Shown: positions 27,687-36,036 of the stretch, in pieces | Layout: the number at the start of each line of letters is the position of its first letter | How positions within the stretch are numbered: position 1 is the stretch's first letter | Origin: Oceanococcus sp964629015 | GTDB taxonomy: Bacteria > Pseudomonadota > Gammaproteobacteria > Nevskiales > Oceanococcaceae | Direction: 5' to 3' | Assembly: GCA_964629015.1 (NCBI GenBank) | Contig: CAZVMN010000005.1 | Location: 62,001-126,000, forward strand | Length of the DNA stretch: 64,000 nucleotides | Program-made: the position numbers and the translations under genes | The notes under the pieces: model-generated | Seen by the model: only the letters and a program-made list of their open reading frames with translations | Told to the model about the DNA's origin: nothing | Database searches by the model: none

Positions 27687-28990
27687 GGCGTTTTGCCGGG
27701 AAACAGATCGCCAACGGCGTCCTGAATCAACATGACCACGCGATTGCCGTCATGCAGCCCCATTTTCGCTTCCGCGCCGGCGTTGAGCATGGATTCGAAC
27801 ATCCACTCTTCGAGTATCGGTTTGCTGCGATTTTCCACCTCATACCAATACGGCGTCACCGGCAGACGGCGCACGATCTCGATGTTGTCGAGAAAAACCT
27901 GGGCGCGCGAGGGAGGTTGGTTCGGGTCGAGAAAGGCTTCACTCAGCGCCACCGAGCGGCGGGCTGGCACGATCCGGCCACTGGTGGACAAGCGGCGCTG
28001 ACCGGCCTCGCTCAGGGCATAGGCCACGAAACGCGCCGCTGCACTTTGGTGCTTGCTCGCCTGAGTGAGGCAGTACGCATCAGCGTGAAGCAGGGTGGCG
28101 GCCTGCTTGTTGCGCGGCAAGGGTGCGACATCCCAGTCGAGTCCCTGCACGCTGCGCAGTGCCGTGGCGTAGCGACGGCTTTGAATGACCATGCCGACCC
28201 CGCCCTGGATGAAACGTGCTTCCGGCCCCAGGGCGCGGCGCTGCGCCAGCGGCGGCATCACACCCACTTCGGTGCGCAGGCGTTTGGGATACATCAACCC
28301 AATTAAGGAATTGTAGTCACGCAACGTCAGGCGGCTGGGGTTGTGCAGATCGTCGACGATGCGACCACCGGCTTGCCACACGAATGGCGCCATATGGATC
28401 AGGTCGGGATCAAAATCCAGCCCGAAAATATCCGGTGCCCGGTCTTCGTTGGTGTCGATGGTCAGTGCGCGGGCGGCATCGTGAAATTCCTTCCAGCTCC
28501 AGTCATCGGCCGGTTCGGGGACGCCGTATTCCTGAAAAAGCCCGCGGTTGTAATAGACCACTTGGGTGGAAATGTTTTGCGGTAGGCAAAGTTGCTGCCC
28601 CTCGTACTGAAACGCTTCCAGCGCTGGCGCGTAAAAATCCTCGGCGTCGAAACCGCCCTGCTCAGCGACCATCGGACCGAGTGGCTTGAGCAGGTTTTTG
28701 CCGAGGAACTGGCCGTAGCGACGGTAGTTGATCAGGAACAGGTCAGGTGGCGTGCCGCCGGCAAATGCGGTGGCCAGCTGGGTCACGTGCTCACGCTGCA
28801 AACCAATGCTGCGCAAGTCGACGTCGATATCCCGGTTTTGTGCCTCAAAGCCGGCGATCAGGTCGCGATAGGCCGCGATCTCAACCGGGTCGGCAACGAG
28901 CTGCAGGCGGATGGTTTGCTTGTCAGCGGTGCCGGAATTGGGCTGTGAACAACCCAGCAGGGTCAGACAAAAAAGCGCGAGAAAGCGCAT
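27683..28990 (-). CDS. ABC importer substrate-binding lipoprotein (family 1)
   Basis: From ATG 28990 this is a 435-residue solute-binding protein: signal peptide MRFLALFCLTLLGC with lipobox TLLGC (Cys14), then a type-II binding-protein fold of the SBP_bac_1 family (FAGGTPPDLFLINYRRYG, STQVVYYNRGLF, GGVGMVIQSRRYA). The longer frame to 29080 adds a non-signal-like leader and overlaps the upstream permease, so it is rejected. The family usually binds sugars, glycerol-phosphate or similar polyols; the ligand cannot be read here. The start overlaps the upstream permease stop (TGATG). Confidence 0.9.
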   Translation of the reverse strand: MRFLALFCLTLLGCSQPNSGTADKQTIRLQLVADPVEIAAYRDLIAGFEAQNRDIDVDLRSIGLQREHVTQLATAFAGGTPPDLFLINYRRYGQFLGKNLLKPLGPMVAEQGGFDAEDFYAPALEAFQYEGQQLCLPQNISTQVVYYNRGLFQEYGVPEPADDWSWKEFHDAARALTIDTNEDRAPDIFGLDFDPDLIHMAPFVWQAGGRIVDDLHNPSRLTLRDYNSLIGLMYPKRLRTEVGVMPPLAQRRALGPEARFIQGGVGMVIQSRRYATALRSVQGLDWDVAPLPRNKQAATLLHADAYCLTQASKHQSAAARFVAYALSEAGQRRLSTSGRIVPARRSVALSEAFLDPNQPPSRAQVFLDNIEIVRRLPVTPYWYEVENRSKPILEEWMFESMLNAGAEAKMGLHDGNRVVMLIQDAVGDLFPGKTP

Positions 28991-29787
28991 CAACGCGTCT
29001 CCTGAGATTTGAGCCATGGCAGCATGGCGGCGAGAAAGAATGTGATCGGAAGGATGAGCCACACGGCCCCGGCCATCCACACCGACAGTTCACCCTGACC
29101 CAGGATTTCCAGGCCGTGCAAGGCTTGCGGCGCGGTGGTGATGGCGCCACTGCGCAAGTAGATCAGCGGGTCCAGCGTATTGCCCCAGAATGCCGCAAAG
29201 CTCAGAAAAGCGACCGCCAAGGTCGCGCTGCGCAACTGCGGCATGGCCACCGACCACCACAAACCCCACAGCCCCAGACCTTCGAGCCGGGCCACTTCAA
29301 ATTGAGCCATGGGTATCTGTCGGATCGAATACAGGTACAGCAGAATCAGCAGTGGTCCGCCTCCAAGCAGGGCCGGTGCCATCAAGGGGATGACGGTGTT
29401 TTGTACCCCCATGCCACTGAACAGCAGAAAGCGTGGCAACCACAGCGCGGTGTAGGGAACCGAGGCGGCAAACACCAGAGCCGTAATCAGAATGCGTCGC
29501 CACAGCGGGGTGCTGAGATGAATGGCCAGGGCCGTTGTCGAGGCAACAATCACCGACAGCAGCATGCCGCTGACCGCAATGAGCACCGACCACGTCAGCG
29601 CCGGCCCCATTTCGGCCAACGACCAGGCGCGTTGCAGCGAACGCAAGCTGGGCGAGTCCGGCCACCACTGTCCGGCATTGGGAACGCTGCCGGGAGGAAA
29701 CAATGCCGCGCTGAAGAGCACCAGCAAGGGCACGGCCAGGACCAAAGCAGGCGCGATCTTGAGCGTGGCGGAGAGCATACGGAGCAT
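28990..29787 (-). CDS. ABC importer permease, MalG/UgpE type
   Basis: The second permease, about 265 residues from ATG 29787 (ATG 29778 is also possible). It has six hydrophobic segments and an EAA-type loop (FEVARLEGLGLWGLWWSVAMP). The frame runs upstream to 29865 but the added part is basic and not membrane-like. It is the first gene of the minus-strand operon. A TATGAT box at 29794-29799 (minus) lies so close to the start codon that, if used, the mRNA would be nearly leaderless; there is no good -35. Confidence 0.83.
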   Translation of the reverse strand: MLRMLSATLKIAPALVLAVPLLVLFSAALFPPGSVPNAGQWWPDSPSLRSLQRAWSLAEMGPALTWSVLIAVSGMLLSVIVASTTALAIHLSTPLWRRILITALVFAASVPYTALWLPRFLLFSGMGVQNTVIPLMAPALLGGGPLLILLYLYSIRQIPMAQFEVARLEGLGLWGLWWSVAMPQLRSATLAVAFLSFAAFWGNTLDPLIYLRSGAITTAPQALHGLEILGQGELSVWMAGAVWLILPITFFLAAMLPWLKSQETR

Positions 29788-29924
29788 CGCTCTATCATAC
29801 CTACAAGGTCGCGATGGCCGTCGCCGCGACGCGTTAACATTTCGGCTTTGTTTTTGCTTAGGCACAGACGCGTGTGCACCGAATCCACAAGTTTGTGGCC
29901 ATACCCATTTGCTCAGATGATGTG

Positions 29925-32660
29925 ATGTCTGTTTTCAACAATCTTTTGCTGGCCTGCGGGCTGATGGCCGTTGTTGTCATCGCCAAAGCGCAGGACGACC
30001 CTGCCGCCTTCCAGCGCATAACGGTCACCGGAACCCGCCTGGACGCCGAACAGTTGGCCACGCCGATCACCCGGATTGAACGTGAGGAACTGCTTGCCTC
30101 CGGTGCCCTGAGCATTGGCCGCTTTCTGCAAGCGTTGCCGATGATGGCGGGTGCTCCGCTTGGCACCACGGTGGGCGCGCGTGACAGTGGCGGCGGTTTT
30201 TCGCGCGGTATCGAAACGGTGGAGCTCCGCGGCTTGGGTGCGTCGCGGACCTTGGTCCTGGTCAATGGACGACGCTTTGTGGCAGGTGGCAATGGGGCGG
30301 GTGGCGTGGTCGATCTGGCCATGATTCCCACCGCCATGGTCGAGCGCATCGAGATCCTTCGGCACGGGGCTTCCGTTGAGTACGGCGCAGACGCGGTCGC
30401 CGGTGTGGTCAACATCATTACGCGCCAAGCACCTTTGGGCCTGCAACTGTCTGCCAACGGCAGTGTCACCGATCGCAGCGATGCGCAGAGCGCTGCCCTC
30501 AGCGCGGTGTACGGCGGCCAACTGGGCGCTGCGGATGTGATGCTCGGCGCCGAGTTTTTCGACCAGCAGCCGGTCAGCAAAGGTGCGCGTGGATTTTCCA
30601 GCCAGTTGCTGACGGTGTCCGGTGAAAGCAATGAGATCGTGCCGGATGGCAGCTCGGCTCCGCCTTTGGGCAACTTCCGTATTCCCTCCAGCGGTGATCG
30701 TGTGACGTTGATCGACGGTGAAGACGGCGATGTGGCGGATGATTTTCGGCCATGGATCAGTCGAGGTGAGAACAACGACCGTTTCAATTTCAATCCGTTC
30801 GAAGATTTGCTGCAGGAATCTCGGCGGCGTTCGCTGTTTGCATTGGCGCGGCGGCCTGTTGGCACGCGGACGGAGGTGTTTGTCGAAACCTTGTATCAGC
30901 AACGTGACAGCTTCACCCGGCTGGCGCCGCTGCCGTTTTTCACCAATCGTCTGGCCGGCGTCAGTGTGTCAGCGGACAACGTGTTCAACCCGTTTTCCGA
31001 GGAGATTACCGACGCTCGCCGCCGCCTGGTTGAGGGCGGATCACGTGGATTTGCTCAAGACAATACGGCATGGCGTGTGGTTGTCGGTGCGCAAGGGGAA
31101 TGGGGCGCATGGCAATGGGATGCGAGCATCAATCAGGCGCGCAATCGTATGACTCAGCACCAATATGGTGACCTGCTGGCGGATCGCGTGGCTTTGGTTT
31201 TGGGTCCTTCGTTTAGCAACAACGCTGGACAGCCGGTGTGCGGAACGCAGGACGCGCCGATTGCCGGTTGCGTACCGCTCAATCTGTTTGGTGGTCCGGG
31301 TTCGATCACTCCCGAGATGCTCAGCTACACCGGGCTGAGCCGCCTCACGGATGAATTCGAAAACGAGCAATCTGTGTTCAGTGCGAATCTGCGCGGCGAT
31401 CTCTTCACGTTGCCCACCGGAGCCGTTGCCGCTGCGTTGGGTTACGAATACCGCGACGAGCGTGCCCAAGACACGCCCGATGTTCAAACTCAGGCTGGCA
31501 ATACCACCGGTGCGGCGCGCCAATCCACACGCGGCCGTTTCCACAGTCAGGAGTTGTATGCTGAAATCGGTGTGCCGCTGCTCAGCAACAATCGTATGCA
31601 CCTGGATTTGGGGATGCGGGCGATTGATTTTTCCAACTTCGACAACGAGCTGGTCTTTGACAGTGCCCTGCAGCTTGCGCCGAGCGCGGATTTGGCACTG
31701 CGTATTGCCTACAGTCAGGCCTTTCGCGCACCCACCATCAACGAGTTGTTTGGTGGTGTGTCGCAATCCAATCCCGCGGTGGATGATCCCTGTGCGGACT
31801 TCAGTCAGCTGGGTCAGAGCGAAATTGACCGTTGTGTGGCGCAGGGTGTGCCGGCGGACGGTCGTTTTGATCAAAGCGGCAATGAAACCCCGCAACTCGG
31901 TGGGGGAAATCCGGATCTGGGGGCCGAGAAAGCGGATGTGTTGACTGCGGGTGTGAGCTGGTCGCCGAGCGCCCTGCCCGGGTTGTCGATGAGCGTGTCC
32001 TTCTACGATATTCGCATCGACAACGGGATCACTGCGCTGGGTGCCAACACCATTTTGGATCAGTGTCTGGCCACCGGCAGTGCGAATTTCTGTGATCGGA
32101 TCTCCCGTGATGCGGACGGCAACATACTCCAAGTGCGTGCAGAATTGCAGAACATCGCGAGTGAGCGTGCACGTGGTCTGGATTTTGATCTGAGATACCG
32201 CATCGCCCTGGCCGGCGGGCTTCTGACCCCGAGACTGATGCTCAGTCATGTGCTGGAGCGCGAACTCAAAGCGTTCCCTAATGCCGAGCCGTTTGTGGGC
32301 GAAGGCGAGTTCGATCCGGACAACTTTGGAGCTATCCCCAAATGGAAAGGTCATCTTGCCTTGGATTGGAAAGGGCAGCGGTGGTCGCTGGGTTATGCCG
32401 CGCAGTGGATTGGCGGTTTGCGTGAGAGCGGCGGGGAGATTTTCCCCGGCACGGTGAACAGCGTGACGGATCGTGTTTATCACGATCTGCGCGCCGGATG
32501 GATGATCAGCGAACGTGCCCATGTTTCTTTTGGCATCGACAACCTGCTGGATCGCGATCCGCCGTTTTTGGCCAACGGCGATGTCGCCAACACCGATGTT
32601 GCGACGTATCGCTTGCTAGGGCGCACCTTGCGCCTGCAACTCAGCTACACCTTGCCGTAG
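29925..32660 (+). CDS. TonB-dependent outer-membrane receptor
   Basis: A 911-residue receptor from ATG 29925, with a signal peptide (MSVFNNLLLACGLMAVVVIA, cleavage near AKA-Q), a TonB-box-like ITVTGTRL segment, a plug domain (VELRGLGASRTLVLVNGRRF; VERIEILRHGASVEYGADAV) and a 22-strand-type barrel to the end (LRLQLSYTLP). Cysteine pairs in extracellular loops (CGTQDAPIAGC; DQCLATGSANFC) are common in receptors for carbohydrates and other organic nutrients. It is divergent from the ABC-kynureninase operon with a 137-bp gap, which suggests a shared substrate. The ligand is unknown. Confidence 0.93.
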   Translation: MSVFNNLLLACGLMAVVVIAKAQDDPAAFQRITVTGTRLDAEQLATPITRIEREELLASGALSIGRFLQALPMMAGAPLGTTVGARDSGGGFSRGIETVELRGLGASRTLVLVNGRRFVAGGNGAGGVVDLAMIPTAMVERIEILRHGASVEYGADAVAGVVNIITRQAPLGLQLSANGSVTDRSDAQSAALSAVYGGQLGAADVMLGAEFFDQQPVSKGARGFSSQLLTVSGESNEIVPDGSSAPPLGNFRIPSSGDRVTLIDGEDGDVADDFRPWISRGENNDRFNFNPFEDLLQESRRRSLFALARRPVGTRTEVFVETLYQQRDSFTRLAPLPFFTNRLAGVSVSADNVFNPFSEEITDARRRLVEGGSRGFAQDNTAWRVVVGAQGEWGAWQWDASINQARNRMTQHQYGDLLADRVALVLGPSFSNNAGQPVCGTQDAPIAGCVPLNLFGGPGSITPEMLSYTGLSRLTDEFENEQSVFSANLRGDLFTLPTGAVAAALGYEYRDERAQDTPDVQTQAGNTTGAARQSTRGRFHSQELYAEIGVPLLSNNRMHLDLGMRAIDFSNFDNELVFDSALQLAPSADLALRIAYSQAFRAPTINELFGGVSQSNPAVDDPCADFSQLGQSEIDRCVAQGVPADGRFDQSGNETPQLGGGNPDLGAEKADVLTAGVSWSPSALPGLSMSVSFYDIRIDNGITALGANTILDQCLATGSANFCDRISRDADGNILQVRAELQNIASERARGLDFDLRYRIALAGGLLTPRLMLSHVLERELKAFPNAEPFVGEGEFDPDNFGAIPKWKGHLALDWKGQRWSLGYAAQWIGGLRESGGEIFPGTVNSVTDRVYHDLRAGWMISERAHVSFGIDNLLDRDPPFLANGDVANTDVATYRLLGRTLRLQLSYTLP

Positions 32661-32977
32661 TGCTCCGTTTGCGGTGCATGGCCGGCGGGCACTGAGCGAA
32701 TCCGGATTTTTGGCCTGGGTTTTGCATCGCCAAAGCTCTGTCCAGCACAAACTCTGCGTGCTGTTGCCTGCCGACATTCGCTAAGGCAACGCGCTATGCC
32801 TTGTTCCACGATGGCGGTGCTGGACTGGCGATCAGGGAGAGATCGCCACTGGACGGCACCGATTCACGCGCTCGTGCGTGTTATCGGTTGGATGTTTGGG
32901 ATCCCAAAAACTGAGGTTCAGTACCCCGCGTGACGGTGTCATGCGATCCGGTGCTGGACGCTAAAGGCACGACTATC
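32661..32977 (+). other. 317-bp intergenic region
   Basis: No gene is supported. A stem-loop TGGCGATC (32826-32833) / GATCGCCA (32841-32848) with a 7-nt loop is present without a T run, so it is not a classical terminator. The last 100 bp must contain the promoter of the beta-propeller gene, but no confident hexamers stand out. Confidence 0.4.
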
Positions 32978-35900
32978 ATGAGAAACTCCGTAATTGCGGC
33001 GGGCGCTGTTGTTGGACTGGCGTCGGCACTGGTTTACGTTCAATCGTCCAGCCCGCAAGCCAGTTGCCCCGCTGGTTTCCAGCTGACCACGACCGCCGAT
33101 TACGCGCGGGAGTTTCAGCCCAGTCTGAACAAGGCACAGATCGCTGAGCTCAACGCGCAGTACGGCGAGCAGATCTGCCTGAACTCCAAACACCCTGAGC
33201 CGATGGCCGAAATTCTCGCGGTCAACGGAGTTTTGACCCAGGGTGTCGGCCCGGTGGCGCAGGGCGCCTACCGCGAAGCCCTGGCGCAAAAGGCCAAACT
33301 GGCGCAGAGCAAGGCCGATGTTCCCGGCAGCACCGGGGTGTGGGCTGAGTACGGGCAAGGGCCGCTGCTGGATGACCCGGAGCGCGGCGGTCTGGGGCTG
33401 GGCATCGTGACCTCAATGGGGCGCGTTGACAGTTTTGCCTATGACCCGGACGGCAATCGCTTGTTCGCGTTGATCGGCACCGGCGGCGTGTGGATGAGTG
33501 AAGCTGAGAGCGTTCGTGAGCTGGGTGATTTTTGGGTTCCGGTTGGTGACAACCTGCCGACGCTGATCAACGGCGCGGTTGAGTGGACGACCGCAGGCGG
33601 TGGTCGTCTGATTGTGGTCTCCGGTGAGCACCTGATGGGTGGCAACACCTATTCCGGCCTGGGTGCGTTCTGGAGTGATGATCTGGGGCAAACCTGGAAC
33701 CAATCCAGCGGTGTGCCCGATGGCGCACTGGGGTTTGAGGTCGCCGTCGATCGTGCTCAGCCCGAAGTGGTTTACGCCGCAACATCCAAAGGTTTGTTCC
33801 GCTCCACCGATGCGGGCAGCAGCTTCGTCAACGTCAATCTGCCAACCTCGCCGGAATGCGCCGGTGTGACCGAGTTCGGTCCCTGCCAATTCGCCAATTT
33901 CGTCACCGATGTGGTGGTGAAAGAGCCGGGTGGAACCACGGCTGAGGACGGTGGCGAGGTGCTGGCTGCCGTTGGTTATCGTGCCGGTCGTACGATGTTC
34001 CCGGATGGCACAGTGCATTCACCCGGCAATGGTCTCTATCGTTCGTCCACCGGTGAAGTGGACACGTTTGAGCGCCTTGATGTGTCTGGTGATGGTTTGA
34101 CCAATTTCGGTTTTGCCACCGAAGAGCGCATTGGTCGCACCGAGCTGGGTATTGCTCAGGGTCCGGACCAGGACCACAACTATGTTTACGCCATTGTTGA
34201 GGATGCGGTGCTGTTCAACGGCGGCGTGCCGGTACTGGATATTCCCGATGGTCTGGACCCCAAACCGGGTTTGCCGTTGTATCCGACCTCTTTGAACGGT
34301 CTGTACGTGTCGCCGGATTTCGGTGACAGCTGGATTCGCTTGGCCGATGACAATGAAATCGCTGCAAATCCGCTGTCGGGTTCGTCATTCGTCGCGTTGG
34401 CCGCGATCAATGCGCCGGGTGTTCAGGCTTGGTACAACCTATGGATTCAGCCCGACCCGACGCGCCAGGATGCGCAGGGTGTGCCAAGTCGGCTGACCTT
34501 CGGTCTTGAGGAAGTCTGGCAGTCGCGCACTACCAGTCTGATCGGTCAGAACGGACTGGCTCAGCTGGGCATCAACGACTACAACGTGATCGGGACCTAC
34601 TACGCCGGTGATTCCTGCCAAGCGGTGAGTTTGGGCTTGCCGATTTGCCCGACCACCTATCCGCCGACCACCGAAACCACCACGCATCCGGACCAGCACG
34701 ACGGCATTTACGTGCCGACCGAAGACGGTGGCGTGTGCCTGTTCGCCGGCAACGATGGTGGGGTGTATAAGCAGTGTGTGGCCGCAGGCGAAGAAATGAA
34801 CAATGCCGGGTGGGGTGATGGTGCCAACCAGGGCTTCAACACCTTGCTGCCCTACGGCCTGGCGGTCGCTCGTGATGGCCGCGTGTGGTTCGGTTTGCAG
34901 GACAACGGGTCCGGCTACGTTGATGGTCAGACGCGTGAGCACATCCAGAATCTGGGCGGCGATGGTTTCTTCGCCTCGGTGGACCCGGATGACAGCGATT
35001 ACGCCTGGGTCACGACACAAAACGGTGGCTTGAATGTGACCACCAATGGTGGCTTGAGCTATGCGTCAGCCAGCCCGCCGATTAGCAGCCCGAGCTTTGC
35101 CAATTACTTTGTGATGGACCCCACGGATGCCCAGCATGTCATGACGGCCGGGCCGGAAGTGGTTGCCGTGACGGACGGGCCGGGCTTGAACTGGACCGAG
35201 GTTTTCAATCTGGGCAGCAACGCGCGGACCGGAAAAACCAACATCATGACCAACATCCATCTTTATGATGCAAAGGCCTACGTGGGGTTTTGTGGGCCGT
35301 GTGATCTGCTCGGCAATTGGGACACCGGTATCCAAAATGGCATAGCGACCAACGTGGGTGGCGATGCCGAGCCGGTCAAAGGCGGAACCGAAGGTTGGCA
35401 TTTTGCGGCCGCGCTGGGTTTGCCGAATCGTTTCATCAGCTCGATCGAGATGGATGAAGCTGACCCCGAGATCATCTATGTCGCTTTGGCCGGATACGCC
35501 AATCGCACCTGGATTCCGCCCGGCTCCTACCTGGACCCCAATCAGGAACTGGGGGAGGGCAGTGTGTTCGTGTCTTACGATGCGGGTGAAAGCTTTACCG
35601 ACATCACCGGCAACCTGCCCAACGTGCATGCGCGCTGGATTCTCAAACGTGATCAGCAGCTGATCGTGGCGACCGACATCGGGGCGTTTATCTCCAGCGA
35701 TCTGCAGGGCTCGAATTGGGCGCCTCTGGGTCAGGGTTTGCCGAATTCTCCGATGACCATGATGCAGCTCAAGCCGGGCGATCCGAACACGCTGTTCGTG
35801 TCCACTTTCGGGCGAGGTTTCTGGACCTACAGCTTCCCCGAGGATGCCGTGCTGGAGCCCGAGGTGCCTCAGGTTCCTGGCGTGGACACGCCCTCAAGCC

Positions 35901-35983
35901 GCGGTGGCAGCCTGGGTGTGCTCGGGCTGAGCTTGGTCTTGATCGGCGGTTTCGCGGCGCGGCGCCGACGTCGACGCGCCTGA
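32978..35983 (+). CDS. exported BNR/Asp-box beta-propeller protein with GlyGly-CTERM-like tail
   Basis: From ATG 32978, 1001 residues. The N-terminal segment AAGAVVGLASALVYV is a signal peptide. Asp-box motifs (S-x-D-x-G-x-S/T-W/F) recur: WSDDLGQTW, RSTDAGSSF, SPDFGDSW, SYDAGESF, and the looser TTNGGLSY. These mark sortilin/VPS10- or sialidase-like propeller blades. The C-terminus has a Ser/Gly-rich linker SSRGGS, a hydrophobic helix LGVLGLSLVLIGGFAA and a run of arginines, the layout of the GlyGly-CTERM signal that is processed by rhombosortase in bacteria with type II secretion. It is therefore probably a cell-surface or secreted protein. No catalytic residues are identified. The frame opens at 32930 but the extra residues precede the signal peptide. 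Confidence 0.85.
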   Translation: MRNSVIAAGAVVGLASALVYVQSSSPQASCPAGFQLTTTADYAREFQPSLNKAQIAELNAQYGEQICLNSKHPEPMAEILAVNGVLTQGVGPVAQGAYREALAQKAKLAQSKADVPGSTGVWAEYGQGPLLDDPERGGLGLGIVTSMGRVDSFAYDPDGNRLFALIGTGGVWMSEAESVRELGDFWVPVGDNLPTLINGAVEWTTAGGGRLIVVSGEHLMGGNTYSGLGAFWSDDLGQTWNQSSGVPDGALGFEVAVDRAQPEVVYAATSKGLFRSTDAGSSFVNVNLPTSPECAGVTEFGPCQFANFVTDVVVKEPGGTTAEDGGEVLAAVGYRAGRTMFPDGTVHSPGNGLYRSSTGEVDTFERLDVSGDGLTNFGFATEERIGRTELGIAQGPDQDHNYVYAIVEDAVLFNGGVPVLDIPDGLDPKPGLPLYPTSLNGLYVSPDFGDSWIRLADDNEIAANPLSGSSFVALAAINAPGVQAWYNLWIQPDPTRQDAQGVPSRLTFGLEEVWQSRTTSLIGQNGLAQLGINDYNVIGTYYAGDSCQAVSLGLPICPTTYPPTTETTTHPDQHDGIYVPTEDGGVCLFAGNDGGVYKQCVAAGEEMNNAGWGDGANQGFNTLLPYGLAVARDGRVWFGLQDNGSGYVDGQTREHIQNLGGDGFFASVDPDDSDYAWVTTQNGGLNVTTNGGLSYASASPPISSPSFANYFVMDPTDAQHVMTAGPEVVAVTDGPGLNWTEVFNLGSNARTGKTNIMTNIHLYDAKAYVGFCGPCDLLGNWDTGIQNGIATNVGGDAEPVKGGTEGWHFAAALGLPNRFISSIEMDEADPEIIYVALAGYANRTWIPPGSYLDPNQELGEGSVFVSYDAGESFTDITGNLPNVHARWILKRDQQLIVATDIGAFISSDLQGSNWAPLGQGLPNSPMTMMQLKPGDPNTLFVSTFGRGFWTYSFPEDAVLEPEVPQVPGVDTPSSRGGSLGVLGLSLVLIGGFAARRRRRRA

Positions 35984-35994
35984 TGCTTTGATTG

Positions 35995-36029
35995 CCTCAG
36001 CGTGCGCTACCAATGGGCGCACGCTGAGG
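35995..36029. terminator. perfect 13-bp hairpin between convergent genes
   Basis: CCTCAGCGTGCGC pairs exactly with GCGCACGCTGAGG around a 9-nt loop. It sits in the 53-bp gap between the propeller gene (+) and the EptA-like gene (-). The T tract is weak on both strands, so termination efficiency is uncertain, but position and stem strength support a bidirectional terminator. Confidence 0.7.
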
Positions 36030-36036
36030 TTTGCGT

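Noticed and set aside
31041..32522. 493-residue minus-strand frame
   Set aside because: Antisense of the TonB-dependent receptor barrel.
32661..32977. c-di-GMP riboswitch in the long gap before the propeller gene
   Set aside because: Only a simple 8-bp stem-loop is present; the conserved GEMM core bases and paired helices were not found.
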